A stretch of DNA of 64,000 nt from the NCBI GenBank assembly GCA_015056765.1, contig SVFQ01000001.1:186001-250000 (forward strand), read 5' to 3'. How positions within the stretch are numbered: the first letter of the stretch is position 1; each line of letters starts with the position of its first letter. The DNA is from Lachnospiraceae bacterium (GTDB lineage: Bacteria; Bacillota; Clostridia; Lachnospirales; Lachnospiraceae). Below are positions 54,073-62,834 of the stretch, piece after piece. Made by a program: the position numbers and the translations under genes. The notes under the pieces are model-generated. The model saw only the letters and a list, made by a program, of their open reading frames with translations, was not told the DNA's origin and made no database searches.

Positions 54073-55536
54073 ATGAAGATTAGTTATAATGCAACCGCAA
54101 TGACGGCAGTCAACTGTCTAAATAAAAATGACCGCAGTTTATCTAACTCCACGAGAAAGTTAAGCTCCGGTTTCACCATTAATCGTCCAAAGGACAATCC
54201 ATCCGGATTTGCCCTTTCCCGTCGAATGAGATCCCAGTTGGAAGGCCTGAAACAGGCAGGCGACAATATCACAGATGGTGTCAGCATTATCAAAACTGCA
54301 GATGGTGCATTAAGTGAAGTACATAGTATGATTCAGCGTTTGAATGAGCTGGCTATTCAGGGTGCAAATGGCACTATGTCTGCAGATGACCGTAAGACAT
54401 TGAACAACGAAGTAGTGAAGTTGAAAGAAGAAATCGATCGAATCGCAGACTCTACTGAGTTCAACGGCCAGAAACTTTTAAACGGAACTTTTGATTTGCG
54501 AGGATACTCTAACAACGAACGAGTAAAAATCGCCACCTATTCCGGCGAGATTCCGGCAGGAAATTATGATTTTGATTTATCCGATACAGATTATGTATTC
54601 AGCAAAGAGGGTTACATCGTAGGAAAAGATTACGGGGCAACACCTGTAGATTTAGGGGCTTTCCCGGCAGATGCCATCGGCGGAGAAGACTATACTTTTG
54701 CATGTAAAACAGATGATGGGGATCCTATTCTCCGTCTGGATAGAAGTAAAGAAGTAAAAGTATATGTGGATGGCCAGCTTCAGGATCCCGGCATGTATGA
54801 TGTGGATTACAATACCGGTAAAATCACGATTCATGCACAGGCAGGAGACGGCACCACCACATCTTCCTGGGCAGGAAAGACGGTGACTGCTACCTATGCG
54901 GGCATCAAAGAAGCTGAAATCAAAGTAAACAGAATCAGCAAGGCAGCGGATGGCACACAGACAACAGAAGAAATCAACGCAAGAATCACCGCGGTACTGG
55001 ACAACACTCTGAAAATCGAGGGTGATGATGGTTTCTCTATGGAAATGCGTGTCTACAAAGGATTTGACGCACAGGATTCCTATACAGGAACAGATAATAC
55101 ATTTAACAAAGCAGGGGTTGTATCTGCTGAATTGACCGGACTTGGTAACATGACACTTCAGGTGGGTGCCAACGAAGGACAGCTCATCGATGTGCAGATT
55201 CAGTCTATCAGCGTGGAATCTCTGGGGCTTACCAGCATGAACGTACTGACTGACTATAGCTCCTTAAATGCAATTGATGCTCTTGCAAACGCACTGCAGC
55301 ATGTATCGCTGGTACGAAGCCAGCTTGGTGCTTACCAGAATCGTCTGGAGGCTACAGAAGCAGTGACAGATACAGCTCACGAGAATATGACCGCGGCTCT
55401 GTCCAATATCACAGATACGGATATGGCAGAAGAGTACAGTGAATACGCTACTTATCAGGTATTGTCTCAGGCTACCACAGCGGTTCTGTCTCAGGCAAAT
55501 AAGCGTCCTTCCGAGGTATTGCAGATCCTGCAGTAA
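54073..55536 (+). CDS. hag: Flagellin
   Basis: A 487-residue filament subunit. The conserved D0/D1 N-terminal part reads ISYNATAMTAVNCLNKNDRS, SSGFTINRPKDNPSGFALS (a variant of the usual RINSAKDDAAG motif), ITDGVSIIKTADGALSEVHS and RLNELAIQGANGT. The C-terminal D1/D0 part reads VRSQLGAYQNRLEATEAVT and LSQATTAVLSQANKRPSEVL. In between lies a 250-residue variable outer domain with beta-strand and Thr/Asp-rich sequence. Exported by the flagellar type III system, so no signal peptide. AGAAAGAGG lies before the ATG. Followed by its chaperone FliS. Confidence 0.94.
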   Translation: MKISYNATAMTAVNCLNKNDRSLSNSTRKLSSGFTINRPKDNPSGFALSRRMRSQLEGLKQAGDNITDGVSIIKTADGALSEVHSMIQRLNELAIQGANGTMSADDRKTLNNEVVKLKEEIDRIADSTEFNGQKLLNGTFDLRGYSNNERVKIATYSGEIPAGNYDFDLSDTDYVFSKEGYIVGKDYGATPVDLGAFPADAIGGEDYTFACKTDDGDPILRLDRSKEVKVYVDGQLQDPGMYDVDYNTGKITIHAQAGDGTTTSSWAGKTVTATYAGIKEAEIKVNRISKAADGTQTTEEINARITAVLDNTLKIEGDDGFSMEMRVYKGFDAQDSYTGTDNTFNKAGVVSAELTGLGNMTLQVGANEGQLIDVQIQSISVESLGLTSMNVLTDYSSLNAIDALANALQHVSLVRSQLGAYQNRLEATEAVTDTAHENMTAALSNITDTDMAEEYSEYATYQVLSQATTAVLSQANKRPSEVLQILQ

Positions 55537-55553
55537 GTAGCAAGGTAGGGACT

Positions 55554-56030
55554 ATGACAAAGGAAAAGAAAAAAGAATTCACCCTACGAATCTCGCAAGC
55601 GGGAGAAGGGGGACTCACCGTAATTCTATACGAAATCACGCTGGAATATCTGAAGGATGCCAGAGAATCTTTTCAAAAAGGTGACCTGGACAGCTTTACA
55701 GAGGATATTCATCATGCCCAGGATTGCATCAGGCTGCAGCAGTCTTCTTTGCAAATGGGCTATGAACCTGCCAGCACACTGCTTTCGCTCTATGTGTATC
55801 TACATGCAGAGCTTAGTAAAGCACTGATTGAAATGGATGCATCTCACCTGGATATCTGTGAAAAAGTAGAGACAGACCTATGGAAAGCCTACACAGTTAC
55901 CATGTCCAAGAGAGATGAAGTACCTCTTATGGCAAACAGCCAAAAAATTTATGCAGGATTAACTTATGGACGAAATAGTATGGTGGAAAACAACATGGAT
56001 TTGGTCCAAACACGTGGATATTTTGCATAA
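55554..56030 (+). CDS. fliS: Flagellar chaperone FliS-like protein
   Basis: A 158-residue helical protein. The front (FTLRISQAGEGGLTVILYEI, then TLEYLKDARESFQKGDLDSF) and the pattern of four to five helices fit FliS, which binds the flagellin C-terminus and holds it unfolded for export; the usual YqxxqvltaspxxLvxmLYdG motif is replaced by GLTVILYEI. It follows the flagellin gene after 17 bases, the standard place. Its extended charged N-terminus and the C-terminal tail (YGRNSMVENNMDLVQTRGYF) are longer than in Bacillus FliS. Confidence 0.82.
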   Translation: MTKEKKKEFTLRISQAGEGGLTVILYEITLEYLKDARESFQKGDLDSFTEDIHHAQDCIRLQQSSLQMGYEPASTLLSLYVYLHAELSKALIEMDASHLDICEKVETDLWKAYTVTMSKRDEVPLMANSQKIYAGLTYGRNSMVENNMDLVQTRGYFA

Positions 56031-56068
56031 TATAGTGTTATTTTGAAAAATGCATAATAAATAGGAAG

Positions 56069-56109
56069 ACAGATGTCACGCGAAAAAGTCGTTTGACATC
56101 TGTTTTTTT
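56069..56109 (+). terminator. Terminator of the flagellin-fliS unit
   Basis: A 10-bp stem ACAGATGTCA/TGACATCTGT with an internal CGCGAAAAAGTCGTT loop and seven T. Confidence 0.88.
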
Positions 56110-56332
56110 AGTATTCATGCGGGTTTGTGATGTGGTGAGGGGGTCAGCGCAAAATAGTTTTATGTAGTTTTCACAAAAATGAAAAACAGTATTTACAAAT
56201 TTCTCCAAATATGATTCAATCATAACCGTTCTGCACAAGTCATCCTACATGACCGAGTTTCTCTCGATCTGTAGCGTGAGAGTTCATCTCATGCGGTTTC
56301 CTACATGCACTTAGAAGAAAGGAGCAGTTCAT
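56110..56332 (+). promoter_or_regulatory. Promoter and structured leader of the tad operon
   Basis: TTTACA (56192-56197), 17-base spacer, TTCAAT is a moderate promoter. The leader then has nested pairings: CGAG-TTTCT-CTCG and GCGTGAGA-GTTCA-TCTCATGC, framed by the repeated words CCTACATG. A T-run terminator is absent. AAAGGAG lies at 56319. No known riboswitch consensus fits; in particular the c-di-GMP aptamer is not seen. Confidence 0.4.
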
Positions 56333-56746
56333 ATTTTATTTTTGACAGTTATTTTGACACTTGCAGTTATCGAAGATCTCAAAACCGATAAAGTATCAAA
56401 TCTATTCCAACTTACAACATTCTGTTCTGGATTGTTGTATGGGCTTTGCTCTTATGGCCCAAATGAATTGAGAAAACACATTATCCTACTGTTGGTTGTA
56501 TTCCTGGCAGGGCAATTATTATTTTGGACGAAGGCTCTTGGCGCAGGGGACATCAAGCTATGGATGTGTAGCTCATTATTTATGTCAAGGGATGATGTCT
56601 TTCCCTTTTTGGTTGGAGCGCTGGTTTTGGCCATCTTCATTGGATATGGAAAAAGAGTATTTCGTTTTCGGTATTATCCGGGACGTGTGCACTTTACAGT
56701 GCCAATGCTGGGAAGCCTGTTATGGCTTATTTTCAGTAAAGTATGA
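56333..56746 (+). CDS. tadV: Prepilin peptidase, TadV/CpaA type (first copy)
   Basis: About 137 residues with four to five membrane segments. This small A24-family aspartic protease cleaves the Flp prepilin leader. The two active-site regions are IEDLKTDKVSN (first Asp near residue 17) and GAGDIKLW (GxGD). It lacks the methylase part of PilD. The open frame gives a TTG at 56342, but GGAG lies 17 bases before it and only 8 before an in-frame ATT at 56333, whose extra residues (LFL) restore the normal hydrophobic start. I mark ATT as the possible start. First gene of the tad operon. Confidence 0.82.
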   Translation: MLFLTVILTLAVIEDLKTDKVSNLFQLTTFCSGLLYGLCSYGPNELRKHIILLLVVFLAGQLLFWTKALGAGDIKLWMCSSLFMSRDDVFPFLVGALVLAIFIGYGKRVFRFRYYPGRVHFTVPMLGSLLWLIFSKV

Positions 56747-56768
56747 AAGAAAGGTGAATCGTAGAGAA

Positions 56769-57767
56769 ATGAGAACAAAACCGATACTAACAATTTGTGA
56801 CGGAGAAGCAGTTTTTACAGAAAAACTGGCAGATGTGTTTCGAGGGAAAAAAGAGTTACCCTTTGAGATTTATGAGTTCACAAATAAAGATGCTTGCAAG
56901 GAATTCTGCCAAAATAATCGGGTAGATATCGCAATCATCTCAGAACAAGACATTTTTGACAGTATAGAGGAGATGAGGATACCACTGGTTTTGGTATTGC
57001 AAGAGAGCGGAAACGGACAGTACCCGGAGTTCGCAACAATCAGAAAGTTTCAGTCAGCAGGAGCGATTTATCGTGAGGTTATGGAAGCGTATGCAAAATT
57101 GGACACATCTATTGTACCGATGCAATCTATGACGAGAGAACCGAAGTTAATTGGTGTCTATTCTCCCGTCCATCGGTGCTTACAAACTACCGTAGCTATG
57201 ACGATGGGCCATGTATTCAGTCGGACAGGAAGGACTTTATATTTGAATTTCGAGTGCTTCTCAGGATTTGAAATGATTATGGGAGATCGAATGGCGGGCA
57301 ACCTGACGGATCTAATGTACTACTATGGTTGTGCAAAAGAAAAGCTCTCTTATCACTTGGAAAGTGTTGTGAGATCTGTAGGAGGTCTCGATATGATTCC
57401 GCCGGGAAACGGCTGGTTTGATTATGAAAGTAAGCCGGTCACCTTTTGGAAGGATTTCATTGTAGAAGTTGCAAAAGCAGGAAATTATGAGTACGTAGTA
57501 CTGGACTTGACAGAACAGGTGCGCGGGCTATTCGACATTTTGAGAACATGCGACAAGGTATTTATGATTGGTCGTGATGATCCTATGTCGAAGGCCAAAA
57601 TCGCACAATATGAATTGGTGCTTAGTAGCCGGGAATATCAGGATGTTATGGACAAAACGCAAAAAGTAAAAATGCCTCAGATTATGAACTTGGGCAGCGT
57701 ATTTGAGAACATGTCCAATCCGGAACTGGTAACCTATGTAAAAACCCTCATTCGTGAGGAGAAGTAA
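56769..57767 (+). CDS. tadZ: TadZ/CpaE-like protein lacking Walker A
   Basis: About 332 residues. The N-terminal half (ILTICDGEAVFTEKLADVFR, DIAIISEQDIF) resembles a receiver-like domain; the C-terminal half has the ParA/MinD layout: LIGVYSPVHRCLQTTVAMTM where KGGxGKT would lie, then LYLNFECFSGFEM, EYVVLDLTEQVRGLFDIL and KVFMIGRDDPMS. The lysines of the deviant Walker A are absent, so ATP turnover is doubtful. TadZ localises the pilus machine to a pole. Start ATG 56769 is 22 bases after tadV; a GTG at 56754 is also in frame. Confidence 0.78.
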   Translation: MRTKPILTICDGEAVFTEKLADVFRGKKELPFEIYEFTNKDACKEFCQNNRVDIAIISEQDIFDSIEEMRIPLVLVLQESGNGQYPEFATIRKFQSAGAIYREVMEAYAKLDTSIVPMQSMTREPKLIGVYSPVHRCLQTTVAMTMGHVFSRTGRTLYLNFECFSGFEMIMGDRMAGNLTDLMYYYGCAKEKLSYHLESVVRSVGGLDMIPPGNGWFDYESKPVTFWKDFIVEVAKAGNYEYVVLDLTEQVRGLFDILRTCDKVFMIGRDDPMSKAKIAQYELVLSSREYQDVMDKTQKVKMPQIMNLGSVFENMSNPELVTYVKTLIREEK

Positions 57768-58961
57768 ATGAACGAGAAGAAAAAAAGAATACAGGAAAGT
57801 CTTTTTTCTAAGCTGGATTTCACAAAGGAATTTAGCGATGAGGAAATCTATGATTTGATTGATGCAGAACTCTTTGCTTTTTCAAAAAATGAGTACATCA
57901 GCCTAGAAGAAAGACAAAGCATTCGTACAGAAATATTCTATGCAATGCGTAAGTTGGACGTGCTGGAGGAACTTCTGGCCGATCCGTCCATCACAGAAAT
58001 TATGATTAACGGTAAGGATGCCCTTTTTGTAGAAAAAGAGGGCAGACTTACAAAATGGAATCGCGGTTTCGATTCCGAGGAAAAGCTTTACGACATTATT
58101 CAACAAATCGTATCTAACTGCAATCGCGTCGTAAATGAGTCGTCCCCTATAGTGGATGCTCGTCTGGCAAATGGATCACGAGTGAACGTGGTATTAAAAC
58201 CTATCGCACTCAATGGTCCAATCGTGACAATTCGTCGCTTTCCAGATAAACCGTTAACAATGGATCGTTTGATATCCATTGGTGCACTAACAAAAGAACT
58301 AGCTGAGTTTTTACAGAAGTTGGTCATCGGAGGGTACAACATTTTTGTATCCGGAGGAACGGGCTCTGGGAAAACAACATTTTTGAATGCGCTTTCTAAT
58401 TACATTCCTAGCGATACCAGAATGATTACGATTGAGGATTCCGCGGAACTTCAAATCCAAGGAATAGAAAACCTCGTAAGGCTTGAAACTCGAAATGCAA
58501 ATGCTGATGGGGCAGGAAAAATCACAATCCGTGATTTGATAAAATCTGCTCTGCGTATGAGACCGGACCGAATTGTGGTGGGAGAAGTACGAGGAGATGA
58601 AGCGATTGACTTGCTACAAGCTATGAATACAGGACACGATGGTTCTCTGTCTACAGGCCATGCCAACACGGCAGGTGATATGATTGCCAGATTGGAGACC
58701 ATGGTACTGATGGGAATGGAGATTCCCATTCCTGCAATCAGACAACAGATTGCTTCTGCTGTAGATATTATTGTTCATTTAGGGAGACTGCAGGATAAAA
58801 GCCGAAAGGTACTGGAAGTATCAGAGGTGATAGGGATGGAGAATGGCATGGTGAAACTGGCACCGCTGTATCAGTATGATTATGACCTTGGAAAAGTGGT
58901 AAAAAGGGGGGAGCTAACCCATGTTGGAAAACTTCAGGCAGCAAATCTGGTATTGGATTGA
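57768..58961 (+). CDS. tadA: Tad pilus assembly ATPase TadA (CpaF)
   Basis: A 397-residue type II/IV secretion ATPase that drives pilus assembly and perhaps retraction. Walker [16 protein letters not shown] is at about residues 194-208; Walker B region [15 protein letters not shown] at about 264-278; the His box [12 protein letters not shown] and the N-terminal [20 protein letters not shown] are present. It begins directly after tadZ and overlaps tadB by 41 bases, so translation is coupled. Confidence 0.95.
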   Translation: MNEKKKRIQESLFSKLDFTKEFSDEEIYDLIDAELFAFSKNEYISLEERQSIRTEIFYAMRKLDVLEELLADPSITEIMINGKDALFVEKEGRLTKWNRGFDSEEKLYDIIQQIVSNCNRVVNESSPIVDARLANGSRVNVVLKPIALNGPIVTIRRFPDKPLTMDRLISIGALTKELAEFLQKLVIGGYNIFVSGGTGSGKTTFLNALSNYIPSDTRMITIEDSAELQIQGIENLVRLETRNANADGAGKITIRDLIKSALRMRPDRIVVGEVRGDEAIDLLQAMNTGHDGSLSTGHANTAGDMIARLETMVLMGMEIPIPAIRQQIASAVDIIVHLGRLQDKSRKVLEVSEVIGMENGMVKLAPLYQYDYDLGKVVKRGELTHVGKLQAANLVLD

Positions 58962-59703
58962 TGTGCTTGTATTAGACTCATCTGTTTGGTCTAGAAAAGA
59001 AAAGCTAAAATCCTATGCGTATGCCCTTGGAGTGATGTTGTTTTTTGCTTATTTCTTTTACCGGGATTTCTTGGTAGCAATTCTGCTATTGCCGGTAGGA
59101 TTCCTTTTTCTAATGGATAAGGCAAAGAACGACCAGAGAAAAAGAAAGGCGAAACTTAGGCTCGCTTTTCAAGATATGCTTCAGGCTTTAGCCTCCGGCC
59201 TTCGGGCGGGATATGCAGTGGAGAATGCATTCAAAAATGCATATCAAGAAATGCATATGTTGTATGGAGAAGAAGCGGATATATGCAGTGAAATGAGATT
59301 GGTACTGGCAGGTATGAAAAACCAAATACCAATAGCGAAACTGATGCAAGATTTTGCAGAACGAACAAAATTGGAGGAAATCCAGGAATTTGCGGATGTA
59401 TTTGCTATTGTGAGAAAAAGCGGTGGAAACCTGCCGGAAATCATCGATGAAACAGCCGGTGTGATAGGAGACAAAATTGCAGTTGAACAGGAAATAGAAG
59501 TTATGATTGCAGCGAAAAAAATGGAACTGCTGATTATGAACGTGGTGCCTTTTTTCATTGTTTTCTATATTGAATTCACATCCCCTGGCTTTTTCCATAC
59601 GCTGTACGAAGGCATCGTGGGGCGTGGCATTATGACGCTGGCCATGATAATCTACCTTGCTGCTTACTATCTGGGTTCAAAGATGGTGAGGGTTGCGGTA
59701 TGA
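58921..59703 (+). CDS. tadB: Tad inner-membrane protein TadB
   Basis: A 260-residue membrane protein of the type II secretion F family. Two hydrophobic segments near residues 33-62 (ALGVMLFFAYFFYRDFLVAI) and two near the C-terminus (LLIMNVVPFFIVFYIEF; GIMTLAMIIYLAAYYLG) flank a cytoplasmic helical domain (LQALASGLRAGYAVENAF, FAIVRKSGGNLPEIIDETA). It overlaps the ends of tadA (41 bases) and tadC (4 bases). It forms the membrane platform of the Flp pilus with TadC. Confidence 0.92.
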   Translation: MLENFRQQIWYWIDVLVLDSSVWSRKEKLKSYAYALGVMLFFAYFFYRDFLVAILLLPVGFLFLMDKAKNDQRKRKAKLRLAFQDMLQALASGLRAGYAVENAFKNAYQEMHMLYGEEADICSEMRLVLAGMKNQIPIAKLMQDFAERTKLEEIQEFADVFAIVRKSGGNLPEIIDETAGVIGDKIAVEQEIEVMIAAKKMELLIMNVVPFFIVFYIEFTSPGFFHTLYEGIVGRGIMTLAMIIYLAAYYLGSKMVRVAV

Positions 59704-61028
59704 GAATAGAGGAATTTGCGCGCTATCTATACAGCGCTATAAAGAATCTTGATAAAAGACATCTGCTTTTCCGAGAACAGGTGAAGAAGGATATGATTTT
59801 ACTTCACCCGGGAGAGTGGAAAAAAGAAACAGAACGATTTCAAGTGAAGAAAATACAGATGCTTATCTTAGTGCTGGCTGCAGGCGTGCTGCTTTCCGTA
59901 TTGCTCTTTATCAGTGAATGGACGGATACGGTTTTGAAAAAAGGTGCCGTAATCGATAGACCAAAGGAAGGTAAGGTAACCTACACTTTGGAAGCAGATA
60001 TGGGAGAAGAAAAGCAGGAACTTGCGGTAGAAGTCGGTGAAAGAATTTGGACGAAGGAAGAGGTGGAGGAGTGCTTTGAAGCCTTTTTGGAGAAAATGGA
60101 AAAAGAGCTGCTCGCTGACAATAAAAGCAAAGAGCACGTAACGGAGCCACTTCGATTTATGACAAAGGTGCAAGGGTACCCCTTTACGGTTGCCTGGGAG
60201 TGCGACGATTACAGCTTGATTCAGAGCGATGGGAAGCCGGTATACGAAAATATACCGGAAGACGGAATCTGGACTACGGTGTACGCAAAGATTACCTATG
60301 ATGGCATGGAACGAAGTCATCCTGTGACAGTTTGCTTGACGTCCAAAGTGCTTTCTCCGTTGGAAAAGCAGGAAGAATTACTGCGACAACACCTGGCATT
60401 AAGCGATGATGCATCCAAGTACGATGAAACCTTGCCGCTGCCGATTATGGTGGATGGCACAGAGATTACGTGGAAAGAAACAAGAGAGTATACGTTCCTA
60501 TACGTGCTACTAGCGGGAATCGGAATTGCTATTTGCTTGTTTTTTATCAAAGATAAAGATTTGCACAATGAAATTGCGGGAAGAGAGCAGGAATTAGTGG
60601 ATGCGTATCCGGGATTTCTCAGCAAACTGACTGTGTATTTGGTTGCAGGCATGCCGGTACGTAGCGCCTTTAAGAAAATGGCGATGGATATGGGCAGGCA
60701 GAAAAGTTTTTTAGCACTTGAAATGAAGATAGCCGTACGTGAAATGGAAAGTGGGATACCGGAACTAGAGGCGTACAGGCGATTTGGAAACAGATGCCAG
60801 AACAGTCGCTACATGAAATTTGCCACCTTATTGACGCAAAACGTGAAGGCGGGGAGCAGCGGACTGAAGCAGCTTTTAAAGCAAGAGGCGAGACTGGCAC
60901 TGGAAGAACAAAAGAACGATGCAAGAAAGAAGGGAGAAGAATTATCTTCTAAACTTCTGGTACCTATGATGATGCAACTATTCATCGTTATGGTGATGAT
61001 TATGATTCCGGTATTTTTATCGTTTTAG
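59700..61028 (+). CDS. tadC: Tad inner-membrane protein TadC with extra domain
   Basis: A 442-residue protein. The C-terminal half is the type II secretion F domain (YPGFLSKLTVYLVAGMPVRS, ESGIPELEAYRRFGNRCQNS, FVMVMIMIPVFL equivalent MMQLFIVMVMIMIPVFLSF). The N-terminal half has a membrane segment near 52-68 and a beta-rich middle of about 180 residues (VTYTLEADMGEEKQELAVEV; IWTTVYAKITYDGMERSHPV) before a second membrane segment near 265-280. This outer domain is absent from standard TadC, so the protein is larger than usual (about 300 residues). ATGA overlap with tadB. Confidence 0.85.
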   Translation: MRIEEFARYLYSAIKNLDKRHLLFREQVKKDMILLHPGEWKKETERFQVKKIQMLILVLAAGVLLSVLLFISEWTDTVLKKGAVIDRPKEGKVTYTLEADMGEEKQELAVEVGERIWTKEEVEECFEAFLEKMEKELLADNKSKEHVTEPLRFMTKVQGYPFTVAWECDDYSLIQSDGKPVYENIPEDGIWTTVYAKITYDGMERSHPVTVCLTSKVLSPLEKQEELLRQHLALSDDASKYDETLPLPIMVDGTEITWKETREYTFLYVLLAGIGIAICLFFIKDKDLHNEIAGREQELVDAYPGFLSKLTVYLVAGMPVRSAFKKMAMDMGRQKSFLALEMKIAVREMESGIPELEAYRRFGNRCQNSRYMKFATLLTQNVKAGSSGLKQLLKQEARLALEEQKNDARKKGEELSSKLLVPMMMQLFIVMVMIMIPVFLSF

Positions 61029-61043
61029 AGAAGGAGATTTGTT

Positions 61044-61307
61044 ATGAAAACAAAAGCAAGAGAATTGAAAACCAGAATGACTCTTATGGGAGTTCAGGTA
61101 AGGGATACAGTGTGCAGGAAGGGGATTGTGAAGACGGCAAAAGATGGTCTTGCACGATTTGCACGAGAGGAAGATGGCATGGGCACTGTGGAAATTATAT
61201 TAATTATCGTGGTGCTGATTGGCCTGGTATTAATCTTTAAAAATCAGATGACATCTATCGTAAATAGCTTATTCCAGAAAATCAGCTCTCAGACGAGCCA
61301 GTTCTAA
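61044..61307 (+). CDS. flp: Flp-family type IVb pilin
   Basis: An 87-residue pilin. A long basic leader (residues 1-44, ending AREEDGM) precedes GTVEIILIIVVLIGLVLIFK, the hydrophobic spine with the Glu at position +5 after the likely cleavage site, as in Flp pilins. The leader is longer than in Gram-negative Flp. GAAGGAGA precedes the ATG. It is the main pilus subunit, to be processed by one of the two prepilin peptidases of this operon. Confidence 0.9.
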   Translation: MKTKARELKTRMTLMGVQVRDTVCRKGIVKTAKDGLARFAREEDGMGTVEIILIIVVLIGLVLIFKNQMTSIVNSLFQKISSQTSQF

Positions 61308-62759
61308 ATGAAGGGCTCGGTTACCGTCTATCTCACGCTTTCCTTAGGGGTACTTCTGAGCCTAGTGATGACATTGGTTGGGGGAGCTTACCGCAATACA
61401 ATACGCTGCGAAGGCGAAATGGCGTTAGATACAGCCATGTATTCTGCCTTAGCGGAGTATCACCGGGAAATGTGGGAAAGATACGATTTGCTGCTGGTGG
61501 ATATGTCCTATGGATGTGGCAATCCAACGCCTGTCAATCTACAAGAGCATATTAGGGAATATGTGAATCGGAATCTTCCTGATACATCTTTGTTGTCTGC
61601 TGAGGCCGGACAGATTAGCATGGATAGTTATGCTGCTGTGGCTGACGAGGCAGGGGAGGTGTTGAAGAAGGAAATTATCCTGGCAGAAAAAGAACTCATG
61701 GGCGTAGAAGAATTGGAACAACTTGTGGGCTGGACAGGAGATCTGTTTCAAAGCAAGGATTCCGTCATTACGGACATGAGTGCAGAATGGGAGCAGAACC
61801 AAAATACAATTGCGTCTACTCCAAACCCGAAGAAAAAAACGGGTGAACACAAAGATGAAAATACCGGAGAGCTGGTGGAAGACTTTGAAGAAATTCCAAT
61901 CGAAAACCCCGGAGCAAACATGTTTCAAAAAAAGACCTGGGGAATGGCTGCCGGTCTTGTGCCAAATGATGTGGAATTCTCCAAGGCGATAATGAATCCC
62001 GATGCATGTCCCAGTCTGCGAGTGGACAAGGTACAAGGCACAGGGGTGGCGTCTGCCTATCTGAGAAATGAAAATCTGGTGACAAACATAGCGGAAGAAG
62101 CGCTCTATCAAAAATACTTGTTTGATCACATGGGAAGATACGGAGCAGTATTACAAGGTAGTCAAATGCAGTATGAACTGGAATACATTTTGTTTGGATT
62201 ACCTACGGATGAAGAGAATTTGAATGCTGTGGTGAATCGATTGCTTATCATGAGAGAGGCTGCCAACGTAATCTATTTACGGAGTGATCCACAAAAGATG
62301 GCGGAGATTAACGGAATCGCTACTGGGCTTTCGGCTGTTATGGCAGCTCCTGAATTGCAACAGGTGATAGCAACTTCGATTTTATTTGCCTGGGCTTTTC
62401 TGGAAAGCATGCTGGATGTAAAGGGATTGCTGGCGGGGGACAAGGTTCCGCTGCAGAAAACAGCAGCTTCCTTTCAAAGCAGTTTGTCCAATGCAATTGC
62501 AGGGAACACGCTTGGAAGTTACAAAGGCGATGGGTCTGGCTTAGACTACGCAGGATATTTGCAAATACTGCTTATGCTGGAGTCCCCAACGTTAAAACTG
62601 GCCAGGACTATGGATATCATGGAGATGGACATGAGACTGACAAGCGGCAATGAGGCGTTTCGCCTTGATGGTTGCGTGAATGACTTTAGCGCAACAGTAG
62701 AAATCGAATCGGCAGGCGGTTACCGTCTGAAACTAACTAGAGAATACGGGTATTACTGA
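61308..62759 (+). CDS. DUF5702-domain protein of Tad loci
   Basis: A 483-residue protein with an N-terminal membrane segment (VTVYLTLSLGVLLSLVMTLV, residues 5-24) preceded by a short basic start, like a pilin-type anchor. The rest is extracellular, with YREMWERYDLLLVDMSYG early on (EYHREMWERYDLLL), and ends with MDIMEMDMRLTSGNEAFRLD. This is DUF5702, which I know from Tad loci of Lachnospiraceae and relatives; it probably is a TadG/TadE-like minor pilin or adhesin. It starts on the base after the flp stop codon. Function in detail unknown. Confidence 0.8.
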   Translation: MKGSVTVYLTLSLGVLLSLVMTLVGGAYRNTIRCEGEMALDTAMYSALAEYHREMWERYDLLLVDMSYGCGNPTPVNLQEHIREYVNRNLPDTSLLSAEAGQISMDSYAAVADEAGEVLKKEIILAEKELMGVEELEQLVGWTGDLFQSKDSVITDMSAEWEQNQNTIASTPNPKKKTGEHKDENTGELVEDFEEIPIENPGANMFQKKTWGMAAGLVPNDVEFSKAIMNPDACPSLRVDKVQGTGVASAYLRNENLVTNIAEEALYQKYLFDHMGRYGAVLQGSQMQYELEYILFGLPTDEENLNAVVNRLLIMREAANVIYLRSDPQKMAEINGIATGLSAVMAAPELQQVIATSILFAWAFLESMLDVKGLLAGDKVPLQKTAASFQSSLSNAIAGNTLGSYKGDGSGLDYAGYLQILLMLESPTLKLARTMDIMEMDMRLTSGNEAFRLDGCVNDFSATVEIESAGGYRLKLTREYGYY

Positions 62760-62834
62760 TACACAAAATCCTACCGGCAGGTGGGCGGAAATATGTGGCT
62801 TTTTGTAATAAAGTATTTCTTTCCGGGGGCATTT

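Noticed and set aside
56192-56332. A c-di-GMP riboswitch in front of the tad operon
   Set aside because: Neither the GEMM-I aptamer core nor the pseudoknot type could be found in the sequence.
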